A stretch of DNA of 64,000 bases, taken from the NCBI GenBank assembly GCA_963082975.1, contig OY720344.1, positions 8,667,580 through 8,731,579 on the forward strand, given 5' to 3'. The position numbers were made by a program, and so were the translations under genes. The number at the start of each line of letters is the position of its first letter. Within the stretch, counting starts at the first letter, position 1. Source of the stretch: Labia minor. Lineage: Eukaryota > Arthropoda > Insecta > Dermaptera > Spongiphoridae. Under the pieces are notes generated by a model. That model saw only the letters and a program-made list of their open reading frames with translations. It had not been told where the DNA came from and searched no databases. Of the stretch, positions 48,864-60,341 are shown piece by piece.

Positions 48864-49343
48864 CTGGAGTGTCTCCACTCGACTATCTCACAATTTGAAT
48901 TGGATTAAATAACATAATATATTATTTTTAAATTAAATTTAATTAATTATAAATTATAAATTAAAATAAAAAATAATATTTAATAAATCAGCGCATGTTT
49001 GGCTCTTTGTTGATGGAACCACGTCACGTGTTGGCGCGTGATTTGCAGTGTTAAAAAATTAATTCCGGTACTTTCAGCGATTCAATCAAGCTGAAATTCT
49101 ATATATAGAAGTTTTATACAATTTTTAATCATGTGAAAAATTATCAAACTTATATCTTTATTTTTACGGTCACTTTACAGGAAAAAAATCAAAACGTTGC
49201 AGGTAATGACCCTCTTCCGGTTGAGCTACATTTCTCAAAAGTTGATAGAGAATAATGCCCGTGTACCAAATTTCATGATTCTAGTTTACCGTTTTTCTGT
49301 AATCTTGTCTACATACATACACATATATACACACACACAGACA
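48864..49343 (-). mobile_element. H2-6: Helentron-like element, 5' end lost
   Basis: 3' end CTGGAGTGTCTCCACTCGAC, then all H2 blocks to the CA microsatellite (about 49330), where M2-B begins. Confidence 0.75.
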
Positions 49344-49727
49344 CACTGATACATTTCTCATAACGGTGTTCTAATTAATTTAATTAATTAATAAATTATT
49401 TATTTAATTAATTAAATTTTATTTAATTTAATTTAAGTCTCATCAACAGTTATGAATCGACGCAAAAATTCGTTTGGATTACGCCTACAGCGCCAAATTG
49501 TCGTTAGAAATGGTTTTTCGAAGCAATTTTTGGTCTAACGTTAGGAAATGCGGCACCCACGTTGCACACAGCTTTCCATATTCAAATGGTTTTGCAAAAT
49601 ATTTCGCACACGTTCAGCTGACATCGTACAGTTCTCAGCTATCTTGAATTTTGAAAAATAAAACAAAAAAAAAAATTTAAAAACATCGATTTTCTTGGTC
49701 AGGTCGAAAACTTTTCAGATATCCTCG
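49344..49727 (-). mobile_element. Mariner-like M2-B, 5'-truncated
   Basis: From 'ctgatacatttctcataacg' to the right end 'cttttcagatatcctcg' it matches 38450-39376 without the H2 insertion. It shows RRFITVDE and RVRNILQNHLN-like minus-strand text. Confidence 0.75.
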
Positions 49728-49739
49728 TATATACGTATG

Positions 49740-50128
49740 TGATAACTGAACACATAATAATAATAATAATATATTCATAATCAGAAACCCTAAAAGCTCT
49801 TATGTACCAAGTTTTGTTGCAATCAGACTATTTTTAACATTTTGGACGCCATGTTGGATCCGCCATTTTGGATTTAAGTTTGTGGGTTAAATCTAGAAAA
49901 TGTGCATGTTTTGCACATTGACAATTCTCTGTTGCATGCTCGCGTGTAGGAAACCCAAAAAAATTGTATATTTACACAAAAGATGGTATTGGTAATACAA
50001 AAAACATTGTTTATGCCAAAGCGCTACAATAAATATTTTCTAATATTTCCAATAAAAATAAATAAAAATAAAAAACAAAAAAAAAAAATCCAATAAAAAA
50101 TAAAATTTCAATTATATTCATTTAATAA

Positions 50129-50167
<39 letters not shown>

Positions 50168-50553
50168 TTCACGTATTAAACGGTATATTATTATTATTCG
50201 ATTTTTTGCACTTACTCAGCATGTAATGCTGGTAAATTTTCACCTATCCCCTTTTGGTCTTTTTTTGGGATTATTATTATTATTATTATTATTATTATTT
50301 GTAATAATTCCAATAAAAATAAAAAACAAAAAAAGTCCAATTAAAACTAAAATATCAATTATGCATTTAACTTATTTAATTACACTAAAATCTTCCTTGG
50401 TATGCCCATAACAATCCCTGAAAGTTTCATAGCAATCGGACGGGTAGTTTTTTAGTTTAGGCGAGACAGAGAGAGAGAGAGAGAGAGAGCAGAGAGCAGA
50501 GAGAGCAGAGAGAGAGAGAGAGACAGACAGACATTCCCTTTTATATATATAGA
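49740..50553 (-). mobile_element. Helitron-like element, minus orientation
   Basis: Complemented, 50553 starts TCTATATATATAAAAGGGAA, the TC-initiated 5' signature of insect Helitrons, followed by GTCT, CT and GA microsatellites (50469-50535) and 'caatcggacgggtag'. A second block, 'ttttggacgccatgttggat', lies near 49849. The 3' end was not found. ATT microsatellites are at 50130-50166 and 50270-50300. Confidence 0.45.
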
Positions 50554-51151
50554 TAGGATCAAATATTTTATCAAGTAATTTCGAATATATTTTTCATCTT
50601 GAAATGAGAATCAAGTTATTTTAATTAATTTGTACCATTTTAGGAAACAAATTTTTGATGGGTCATTTTTAGGTAACCCATTTAACAATTGTAATTAATA
50701 ACTAAAAAATTGTAAAATTTTTAATTTTATAATAATAAATTGTATAAATTTGTTAAAAGGTCGAGCGACAGTTCGGTGTTCCAGGTACTATTATATTATT
50801 TTAACAACTACTAATAAATATGTGCAGAACATGCACATTAATGTTCCTTAGATTTAATAATTAGACTTTTAAATAAAATATTTTTAATTAAGATAGTAAG
50901 TAGTAATAGATGTATAAAATAATTAATAGTAATAATATAAACCCAATTATGTACCATGAAGGTGATAATAGCTCTTTCTAATTAAAAAGTCTAATAAATT
51001 AATTTAAAAAAAATATATATGATTTTCCTAATATTTTCATCTTTATTCACCTTCCCCCCCTTCATGTTCTCATTTTGCATCAAGCTGCCTCCCTGAAAAA
51101 AAATCCATTTTATACAAAATATCATTTGCATTTATTTTTCTTTCTAATTAT
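50554..51151. other. A+T-rich DNA downstream of the receptor gene
   Basis: 'ggtcgagcgacagttcggtg' near 50760 resembles the H4 3' end. Polyadenylation of the minus-strand receptor gene should occur here; complements of AATAAA are present. No gene seen. Confidence 0.4.
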
Positions 51152-54100
51152 TTACTTATGTAAGTAATTCTCTAATGAGTTTGTGGTATTTTCCTTTAAT
51201 AATGAAGTCAAATTTGTAGTTGTATTTAATTCTCCACTTTTGGATGCCATTAGTTTATTTTGATAGATTATTTGAAATTGTAGCAATATAGTGATGTTTA
51301 TAAAAATAGTGCTTAACATCTAAAATGTTTGTTAATTTACTTTAATAAAAGTAAAAAAAAAACAGATGAACATCATTTATTCTTACTTTCATTAGTAGTG
51401 TGATATCAATTGAAAAATATTCGGATACTTTGAAATCAATCTTTCGATGAAGTATTTGCAAAAAAAATACTTTTAGCTGAAAAGAATAGGTTTTCGTAAT
51501 ATTTTAATTTTTTTAAAATAAAATTATTGAATAATTGAATGAAATTAATAAATATGATTCAATTAATGAAGGTGACGCTTTAGTTTAACCTACCAAAAGA
51601 TTTGATTAAAGATAATAATTGGTATATAATATTGTAAAAGAAAAAAATATCTGTTTTTGTTTAATGAAATTGTAAAACTGATCTTAGTAAAATATGCTGC
51701 TCCTATATAATAGTAAAAGGCAAATTAGTTGCTTGAACTTGATTGGTTCTCTAACAAATGGTCCACGATCCTCTCTTCCAAAATCCTTAAATATCAGTCA
51801 TCCAATCTTTGGTTCGTCAGTCAGTCAGCGCCCTCTTCAGAAGCGCGAGAGAAGCATCTCCCTTCCACTCGAGAGAACTACAATCTCCAAGCAACGAACT
51901 GTCCTTCTCAGGACATATACGAGGTTTGTTCCAAAGAAATGGAGAATTTTGAATAATTTCAAAAAGTATTTATTTATTCATCAATACCCATTTTGTCCCC
52001 TTTGAAGTAATAATGCACTTATGCCAGGGCTTCTTCCAATTGTCGAAGCATTTCTGAAATCAGCTTATTCTCCGATTTAGACTTTATCTCAATATTTGGG
52101 GCAAAACGCAATCCTTTCATTGGTCTCTTAGTTTTTGGAATAGGAAAAAGTCGCAGAGAGCCAAATCTAGTGAATACGGTGGTTGAGGCATGATTACGTA
52201 GTTGTTTTTGGCCATAAAATCACGAACAAGCAATGATGTGTGAATTTATCCTGATGCAGAATCCATGATTAGTTTTCTACAATTCCGATCGTTTGAGCCG
52301 TATTACTTCAAGCAAACGTTGCATAACTTCATTGTAGTAGCCCTTATTAACAGGACGACCTGATGGCAAGTACTCATGATACACCACGCCATTGCAATCG
52401 ACAAAAACAATGAGCACAACCTTCACATTTGATCGAACTTGGCGTGCTTACTTCGATCGGTCTTGGCTCTTCTTTTTTGAGACAAAGTAGACTCGCCTAA
52501 TGCCACAATCAACATTTTAAGTGCGTTGGAGCACTTTATTCCTTTTTTAACGCAAAATTTAATATAGATTCTTTGATCCATTTTTTTTAAGTCAAGTGAA
52601 GAAACTTTTTCAGTACTAATCTAAAATGGCTGATAATCTCAACATATGAGAAACATAACAAAAAACAATTTCGATAATCGAATGTAAACAGCCCGCGAAA
52701 ATTCAAAATTTGCCTTTTCTTTTGAAAAGATCTCGTATATATTTATTCATATCAACAAAACAGAATATCTTACAATATATATACATAAAGTAGATGGTAC
52801 AAATATGGGCTACCATTTATCTAACTCTTATATTAGTTATTTAAAATCAACTTGAAAGGAAATTCATTCCTCCACCATAGGATGGGACAAATTTACAAAG
52901 TATTTTATAATAAAATTTTATCTCAATTCATTTAATTTTGCATTAAATGAAGATTTTTAATTTTTTTATGAAATCAATATTCGAGAAATGATTATGTAAA
53001 TATGAGCTACTGTTATTATTATTACTATTATTTATATTTTATAAATGCATAAAGGAAAAGGAAAATTGAAAATAAATTAATTTATAAATTATGTGTTTTA
53101 CATGTTTAATTAAAAATCACAAATCTTTTCACTTGAAATTATTGGGTTGATGCAAAAATCGTACTGATTTCAAACCAACAATTCAGGTCGTTTCCGATTG
53201 ATTGGTCGTTTCCGATTGATTGCTCGTTTCAATTCATCCATTTGTGAATAATATTTTTCAGAATTTATTGTCTAATTTTCCGATATCAGTTCATAATAAA
53301 AATACGTCCATATAATCATACACAACATCACTTTTTTGGGATGCAAACCAGGCTTTGCTGTAATGAAACTTCATTTTTTACCGACCGACGATAGTAAGGG
53401 GGGTATTGTTTTCACACCAAATTTCACATGTGGATATTTTTACATATCTCCATGAATCATGCATTGTCTTAACAGCAAAAAGTATTTTTAGCATCATGTC
53501 TGTCCATCTGTCCGTCTAGAACGGTTCAACGGATTTTGATGAAATTTGGTATATTTACTTAATGCATCAGTATGATGAATTGATCAACTTTTGGTTTAAA
53601 TCCGGAAACCGGAAGTGGTAGTATTAGCGATCGACGATAGGAAGGGAAGGGTTATTTTCACACCAAATTTCACATGAGGAGATTTTTTACATATCACCAC
53701 GAATCATGCACTTTGTATTGGTTTTATCCTCAAGAAAAATCATCTTCATTAGTTTTTTCTTAATTTAAAATTATATGACGTCACCCAGCTCTTCATGACG
53801 TCACAGCCAGCTCTTACTTATATATTATAAATAAAATAAAATTAAAAATATTTATGTTATATCCATAACTGTTTTTTATTGCATTTAATAGATACATTTA
53901 AATTATTTGAAATTGTTTCTGTAGCTGGAAATTAATTTATTTCAAACCGTCGGTCGGTTCTGCGCCTGGCCACAGGTTAACTTATTTAATTAAAAAATAA
54001 TTAAAATGATAAAATGCACATTAAAAAAATAACCGAATTAAATTAATTGGTATTTTATAATAATTCGGTAAAAATATTTGGGTAATTTCAAAATTTCTTA

Positions 54101-56841
54101 ATTTACTTGTATATAAATAACAACTATAACTTACAAATTAAAATTACAAATATAATAATCGAAATATTTATTATCTAGATATTAATTTAGGTATTAATAT
54201 AGTAAATATCAAATACCATTTTTTTCGCAGTTAAATCAGTCTCCTTAAGTGAATATTTATGAAGAATTGAAAGAGTCAATTTTGACTGGAATAAAACATT
54301 AATAAACACAAATTAAGAGTAAAAAAATTATTACAATCTTATCATTACTAATGTTTAATTTAGTTTTAATTTATTTTTTTACTAATCACATTCAAAATAT
54401 TTAGATATGTATAGTTTATTTTATTTAGAAATTAAATCCATTCATTAAAACAATTGACCTCTAATGAATTTTATAAAATTCAATTTCATAATTTAAAGTA
54501 AAGCCGAGGGATAAAACGCGGTTAGGGATATGGCGCGTCTTCTCAAAAACTAACTCTTTTGTTATAGGAAAGGGATTAGGGGACGATAGTAGACACTTAT
54601 GCGACCAGATGAAGAGTGTCTATCTTTGTTATGAGATAACCATCGTGTAAGGAGGATTTGTTTTGTCCGCAATCTTGAAGAATAACACATGCAAAATTTC
54701 ATAATACTTATTTCAAAGACTCATAATTTGTTTTCTTTTGAAATTTTTGTAAGTATTATGTAATCTACATTTTTGCTATTATTGTTTAATATTTGTAAAT
54801 ATTTATCTAAAATTGTGTTGAAGGCGTGATAAGAAACATTATGTGTGCGAGGGATATGGCGCGAGTTTTAACTTTGTTTAACAGTGAAAAGTAGAACCTC
54901 CCCAAAGAATTTAGTAAGAAGAGGGAATTAATCATAGTCACAACTTATATTTTGGAAAATAATAAAATAAGAATATAATAAAATTTTGAGATAAAAATAA
55001 CTTTAAAATAACTAAAAATATATTATAATTACATAAGAATAAATAGTAAAAAAAAATATCTTTTTAATTCCAGTTAGTATCAATCAATTAATATTTTACC
55101 TGATTAATTGAGGATTGTGTTGTGAAACAGATTAATAAAATTATGATAATATAAGTTGATAACCATATAAGAAAATCGATTATGAAAAAAACTCCTTTAG
55201 GTTCATATAAATTTAAATAGATAATAGTAAAAAGAGCAGTGCCAAGCGATATTAATACAGCAGCAAGGATGGTCAATATAATGAATCCAAAAACTTTGTT
55301 CAATTCATTAATTAATTCAGAGATGGAGGCATGCATTTTTGCCCATTTTTTAATCATATGTATTTTTGCAGAAGATGTCAATAGTGAAACATTTGCTAAA
55401 CAACAAATAACATTATGAACAATAACATTCTAACAAAATTTAATTAATATGTACCAATAACATATTTTCATTGATTAGTAAATTTAAAACTTTTATTGAA
55501 ATTAACAATAATTCAAAATTATTATTTTGTACATACAAGGTTTGTTCAAAAGAAAATGTGAATTTTGAATTATTTCGTATTTATTTGTTCATCAATATCC
55601 ATTTTGTCCCTTCAAAGTAATTCCCCTCAGATATAATGCACTTATGCCAGCGCTTCTTCCAATCGTCGAAACACTTCGGAAATGCGCTTTTCGGAATGAC
55701 CTGCAGCTCCTTCTGCGATTCTGACTTTTCATCAATTCTGGCCTAACCCTTTCCTTTCATTGTTCTCTACAGTTTTGGGAATAGGAAAAAGTCGCAGGGA
55801 GCCAAATCTGGTGAATACGGTTACGGTTGATGCATGATTAGGGTGTTGTTTTTGGCTATTCATGGTAATTGGTAATTCATAATCCATGATTTGTTCTTTC
55901 ACAATTCCGCTCGTTTGATTCATACAAACGTTGCATAACTTCCTTGTAGTATTTCTTATTTTTTTTAAGTAAAAAATCGAAGAACACACAAAACGTGACT
56001 AAATTTTTCAGTTGTCAAAAACAACCACTAATCTAAAATGGCTGATAATGTCAACATATGAGAAACATGTGTATCGACACAAGAAAAAAAAATTTCGATA
56101 ATCGAATGTACACAGCCTGAGGAAATTCAAAATTCACCTTTTCTTGAAACAAACCTCGTAGGATAAGTAATATTAGTTTTAATAGTCTAAAGTCTAAATA
56201 GATTTTACATAATATGAAATTAAATTATTTTTACCTTTTATAATTGCTTCACTAATGTTTTTATTTAAATATTTGAATTGAAAATTGATGAAAACAACGA
56301 ATAGTATATAAAGTGATGTACAATGTAGAATTATCACATTATATTGAACAACTGGATATAGATAAAGTTTAGAACCCTTTAAAGGTTTTATAAAATTGAA
56401 TACTATAAGCTGATAATAGAGAAAGAGAAGATTATAAAAGACATTAAAACATATTAATAGAAAGGAGATAGATGATAGTTTTTCGAAATGTTCTTTCCAA
56501 AATGGGGACGTATCGCCGCCGGTTTGATTCATTAAATGAAAAAGGTTCATGAATGATTTGGCATGAATAATTTGCCAGGTATAAAAAACAAAAAAGCCAA
56601 ACGAATTGGAATGATTACTAATTTTAATTGTAATACCATAAACGCTGTGTATAAAAACATCCGAATTAGGAAAGGAAAATTTGCATGTGCATATAAAAAT
56701 ATTATTGGCAATACAATAAATAAGTGCTGGAAAAGAAATAGAGAAAGTACGATTGAAATATGGTCCAGTATAGAATATTGGGGATAATCCAAAAAAATTA
56801 TGAATTATAAAAAACATTTGAATTGATTTCATGAAATCCAT
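51152..56841 (-). CDS. Gustatory receptor, five exons, 409 aa
   Basis: Minus-strand exons: 56841-56235, 55395-55100, 54285-54217, 51476-51387 and 51319-51152 (TAA). All have GT/AG borders and phases fit (1, 0, 0, 0); the sum is 410 codons, the usual length for insect gustatory receptors. Exon 1 starts MDFMKSIQMFF and covers the first four membrane segments. Exon 2 has KWAKMHASISELINELNKVF and FGFIILTILAAVLISLG, the conserved loop and TM5. Exon 4 reads VFFLQILHRKIDFKVSEYFS IDITLLMK in two blocks, the family's pre-TM7 signature (FSLQLLHRKV-type). Exon 5 gives TM7 (TIFINITILLQFQ); the usual TYxxxxxQ has become a TI variant. It is a 7-TM ligand-gated channel of sensory neurons; the ligand is unknown. 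Mariner M1-D lies in intron 1, and H1-7, M3 and M1-C in intron 3. Confidence 0.85.
51694..51912. other. Unassigned G+C-richer segment in receptor intron
   Basis: A compact patch ('cagcgccctcttcagaagcg', 'ctcgagagaactacaatctc') contrasts with its surroundings and abuts mariner M1-C. It may be a repeat remnant. No match within the window. Confidence 0.3.
51917..52739 (-). mobile_element. Mariner-like element M1-C, longest M1 copy
   Basis: Ends 'acgaggtttgttccaaagaa' and the complement of 'tgccttttcttttgaaaaga'. The minus strand reads broken mariner transposase including RFGSLRLFPIPK, KRPMKGLRFAPNIEI and a Lys/Arg-rich middle. It is about 820 bp against about 1.3 kb for a whole mariner, so it is deleted. 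It lies in receptor intron 3. Confidence 0.8.
52740..53140. other. A+T-rich receptor intron
   Basis: No supported feature. Confidence 0.5.
53141..53374 (-). mobile_element. Mariner fragment M3 (different subfamily)
   Basis: 'attgggttgatgcaaaaatc' is a mariner terminal repeat. The minus strand further on reads KPGLHPKK-, YYELLP- and NSEKYxxQxDE-like transposase text with breaks. It is cut at the right by H1-7. Confidence 0.65.
53380..53983 (+). mobile_element. H1-7: Helentron-like element, complete
   Basis: Starts ACCGACCGACGATAGTAAGG after a T run; 3' part CCGTCGGTCGG, then the decayed hairpin 'gcctggccacaggt' and AACTTA. The GTCY core is short here ('gtctgtccatctgtccgtc'). Confidence 0.8.
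54490..55080. other. Receptor intron 2 with unassigned patches
   Basis: Two copies of 'gagggatatggcgcg'-type text (54525 and 54849) suggest a small repeat. No coding sense was found on either strand. These patches lie between receptor exons 2 and 3. Confidence 0.35.
55534..56160 (-). mobile_element. Mariner-like element M1-D in receptor intron 1
   Basis: Ends 'caaggtttgttcaaaagaaa' and the complement of 'ttcttgaaacaaacctcg', with TA on each side. The minus strand has FTRFGSLRLFPIPKT. Internal deletions; dead. Confidence 0.8.
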
Positions 56842-57058
56842 ATTCTTTTTGTGAACGGTAATCGTTTGTCTTCGATTAAGGCATTAAATCAAAAGCATTT
56901 CCTATTCTTTTAACTCATTTATCATTTATTAAATTGAATTATACATAAATAATGAAAAGAATGTTATTGAAATAAATAATCTAAATATGATTAACTAGAA
57001 AAAAAGAAATTGTATTTTTTCATTTGTATTATATTAGCTATATATAAAATATAAATTA

Positions 57059-57222
57059 CGAGACTGGGGTGAAAAGTTACCGGCCTGGCCAAGAAAAACG
57101 ATGTTTTTAAATATTTTTTTTTTTTGCTTATTTTTCAACATTCAAGTTAGCTGAGACCTGTACGATGTCAGCTGAACGTGTGCGAAATATTTTGCACAAC
57201 CATTTGAATATGGAAAGCTGGG
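57059..57222 (+). mobile_element. Mariner M2 fragment
   Basis: 'ggggtgaaaagttaccggcc' with 'gccaagaaaaacgatgtttt' is the M2 end, followed directly by plus-strand RVRNILHNHLNMES. An internal deletion joins end and coding part. Confidence 0.65.
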
Positions 57223-57278
57223 TGCATAATAAAAATAAAGGTTTTATTTTATTCCTTTGTTCAATTTTTTCTCTCCGG

Positions 57279-57320
57279 GACATATATAAAACAATACCTC
57301 CCTTACTATCGTCGGTCGGT
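57279..57320 (-). mobile_element. H1-8: terminal scrap
   Basis: 'aaaacaatacctcccttact' plus 'atcgtcggtcggta', the outermost bases of H1. Confidence 0.6.
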
Positions 57321-57589
57321 AAAAAAGGGTCTTTTGAGGGGACCCTCTTCATTGACGTTACAACCGACTAATAAGAATTCATCATTAATTTCAATGCTAT
57401 AAAATATTCTTAATTACTTTCAAAATGAAAATCTATCCTGAAATCAATATTTATGCTTCAGAATCTGAGGAAAAAAATTAATCGGAGCAATACAAAAGGA
57501 GTTAATTACTAAAAGTAATTAATCGCTAATTATATTAAAATTAATTAATTATAATTCAATTATATTTCATCTATACCTTCTAGGGATCG
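57321..57589. other. Unassigned DNA
   Basis: No supported feature. Confidence 0.4.
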
Positions 57590-57915
57590 ATTGAAATATC
57601 TATAAAAATTTTCAAAAGTCTATCTCAATATTAAGATGATGAAAAATCGATTTCAATTTGTCAAAAGAGCGAACAGACAGACAGACAGACAGAGAGACGC
57701 CAAGTTGAGAAAAACGTTATAAAAATGTTTTTCTTTTCTTTATACAATAATAAATAAATATGTATATAGAGTGTGAGAGAGAGAGATAAAATTAATTTAT
57801 TACAAATTCTAATTTTAATAAATATGACTTTGATATTTAGTATCTATTGTCTGAATTATAAAAATATTTTAATAAATACGACTTTGATATTTAGTATCTA
57901 TTGTCTGAATTTTCT
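57590..57915. repeat. Inverted piece of the GTCT repeat, then a short tandem duplication
   Basis: 57590-57740 ('gaaaaatcgatttcaatttg', AGAC run, 'gttgagaaaaacgttataaa') is the complement of part of 1980-2120. A unit of about 60 bp, 'gactttgatatttagtatct' with its flanks, occurs twice (about 57817-57857 and 57878-57915). Confidence 0.6.
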
Positions 57916-58053
57916 TTTGATAAATGAATATAACTTATTTAAAAATTAGAAAATAATTCTTATCTTATTATATTAATTTATTAAAATATTTTTGAATTAT
58001 TAGGTCAATAAATAAAAAAAGAAATTAATTAAAATTTCCAGCAAAGAGTTTTT

Positions 58054-58591
58054 ACTATTTCGTCAGAGTATTGCGATCACCAAAACTTTAGATGTCAAGA
58101 TTTTGATGTTTATATACGTTTTGAAGGCCCCTGAGTCATTTTCACTAAGGTTGAGAAAAATGTGTGTGTGTGTGTATGTATGAAGACAAGATTACGCAAA
58201 AACGGTTTGAGCTAGAATAATGAAATTTGGTACACTGGCATTATTCAAAATTCGTAGTTTTCTATCAACTTTTGAGAAATGTATCTCAACCGGAAGAGGG
58301 TCATTACCTACAACGTTTTAATTTTTTTTCCCCTCTAAAGTGACCGTAAAAATAAAGATATATGTTTGATAATTTTTCACATATTTAAAAATTGTATAAA
58401 ACTGCTATATATAGAATTTCAGCTTGATTGAATCGCTGAAATTACTGGAATTAATTTTTTTAATTTTTTAATTGACTGCCAATCATGCGCCAGCAAGTAA
58501 CGTGGTGTCATCAACAAAGGGCCTAAACGCGCTATATAAAGTTTGATTATCCAATTCAAATTTGCGAGATAGTCGAGTGGAGACATTCCAG
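58054..58591 (+). mobile_element. H2-7: Helentron-like element, full length
   Basis: 5' end ACTATTTCGTCAGAGTATTG, GT microsatellite at 58162-58180, 3' sub-terminal GCGAGATAG and end hairpin TGGAGACATTCCA-G. T runs lie on both flanks. At 538 bp it is the most complete H2 and serves as the family reference here. Confidence 0.78.
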
Positions 58592-59145
58592 ATTTTTTTT
58601 CATAAGGTACTCAACCAGTGTCATGTTCAGATAAAATTGAGATTAGGCGAAAACAACAGATGCTTAATTTTTTAATAATAATATTAAAATTTTACGTTTT
58701 ATACAAAGTTCTACTCGTAGTGTATTAACGTGATACATTTAATTATTAAATATTCATTGTCCTTGATATTAACTTTAAATTCCACTTCTTTTCATTTTTA
58801 TCATCCATTTTGGCATGCTATTATTTATCACCTTCCTATCTTAAAACGATTTCAACCATTCCATTCTTAAACACCTCGGTTATGGCCTTTTCAATCAACT
58901 TTTCCATATTAATATATTTTAAATATATATCATATAAAATTATTACATAATTATTATATAATGTCTTCACTCCCACAAGTGCTTTATTTTCTACCCCAAC
59001 TAAACTAACGTAATACTAGTACTTTTATTCATTATCTGTACATTAATAAAATTATTATTTTAATAAATTAACATATTGAATTTGAACTGTTCTTTTGTCC
59101 TGTTATTTTATTAATATACTTTGCCTTAAAATTATAATTCATAAC
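58592..59145. other. A+T-rich DNA
   Basis: No supported feature. Confidence 0.5.
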
Positions 59146-60045
59146 CTCTGACTTTTGTACGTCCTACGCAAGGATAACGCCTATCAAGTCGGTTATATTA
59201 AAGAAGAGGTGTCCTATGATCAGTAGAACGGGTCCTATCAACCTTTACCTTGATTTTCTTGATCGGAGGCGCTATCAAATAGCTTTCACAATTTTTATCC
59301 CGGAGGTGGGTTGACTTCATCCCATAGACCCCAGCTAGAGAAATTCTCTTGCCTGGCCCGGGACTTGAACCCGGGACCACGAGAATATAAGGCAGCTTCG
59401 CTATTCGCTACTTTCCACCCTTAGGCGCCGTTTTAGAAACCCTATTTGGGTTCACTAATATAAAAAACAATTTTCTTATATTTTTTGAAAGATATTATTA
59501 TAATATTGTATTCTGATATTTAAATAATTAAATCTTAAATTCAATTTAATCATTTGAAAAAGTTTTCTATTCTACCATTATTTATCCCTTTGCAATAGGA
59601 TCAATAATTTTTATTGGATATTTGTCCAAAGATCTCCTTCAGTATAAATTTAAAAGATATTTTGTTTGATCTTTCCAAGAGATGTTACATGTATTTGTTA
59701 CAATTCTCTAACTATCTATCAATCTCTGTGACTTAACGGAACTGGAAAATTCTACAGCTACTATTCTCCCTCTCTAATAATTTTTATTCAATATATTGTA
59801 TATATATTATGAGCATATTATAATTAGTTATAAAATCTTTATTTTATAACGTTTTTCTCAACTTCATTTCCTGTCTGTCTGTCTGTTCGCTCTTAACCAA
59901 CTTATCCGTCAGATGGCGTAAATGAAATCGATTTTTCATCAAATTTAAATTTAATATTAGAATATTACTTATGTTATTCTATTTTTTTTTTATTTTGGTC
60001 TTGAAATTATTCAAATAAAAATAAATCATTTGTTCTTAAAAGGTT
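59146..60045 (-). repeat. Second copy of the SINE plus GTCT repeat unit
   Basis: 59146-59440 is the tRNA-derived SINE (B box at 59361-59371, better preserved, with CCCGGGTTCAAGTCC on the minus strand). 59441-60045 matches 1641-2205. An insertion of about 105 bp at 59735-59840 ('acggaactggaaaattctac') is absent from the first copy. Confidence 0.7.
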
Positions 60046-60049
60046 GTTT

Positions 60050-60300
60050 ATTATTATTTATTATTTTCATAGTACAACTAAAATAAATAAAAAAATAGTA
60101 AAATTTGGTTATATAAAGTTCAAATTTATTATATTTAATCCATATTAATATATAATCGAATGTTCTTTGAAACAATAATATACATGCTATTATTAAAATC
60201 TTTTCAGAGTTAATTTTATGTGATGGCCTGATGGTTTATCAATATTCCCTCTCCATGATTAGTTTAATAAATGGATCAATACATACATTAATTTATCTAT
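60050..60300 (+). promoter_or_regulatory. Duplicated upstream region of the SDR gene
   Basis: 'ttggttatataaagttcaaa', 'tatacatgctattattaaaa' and 'tccatgattagtttaataaa' follow the order of 37440-37590. It is now parted from SDR copy 2 by LINE and other insertions (60342-63107). Confidence 0.6.
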
Positions 60301-60341
60301 CTCTCTATCTATCTATCTATATATATATATATATATATATA

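Noticed and set aside
49840-49880. Conserved-looking 'ggacgccatgttggatccgc' block as a gene
   Set aside because: No open frame of use; it is common text in insect repeats and lies within a Helitron-like element.
50469-50535. Possible CRISPR-like or satellite array
   Set aside because: It is a plain GA/CAGA microsatellite at the end of a Helitron-like element; no spacers.
51694-52005. 103-codon + frame
   Set aside because: Runs from an unassigned patch into the antisense of mariner M1-C; not a gene.
56563-56787. 74-codon + frame
   Set aside because: Antisense shadow of the first exon of the gustatory receptor.
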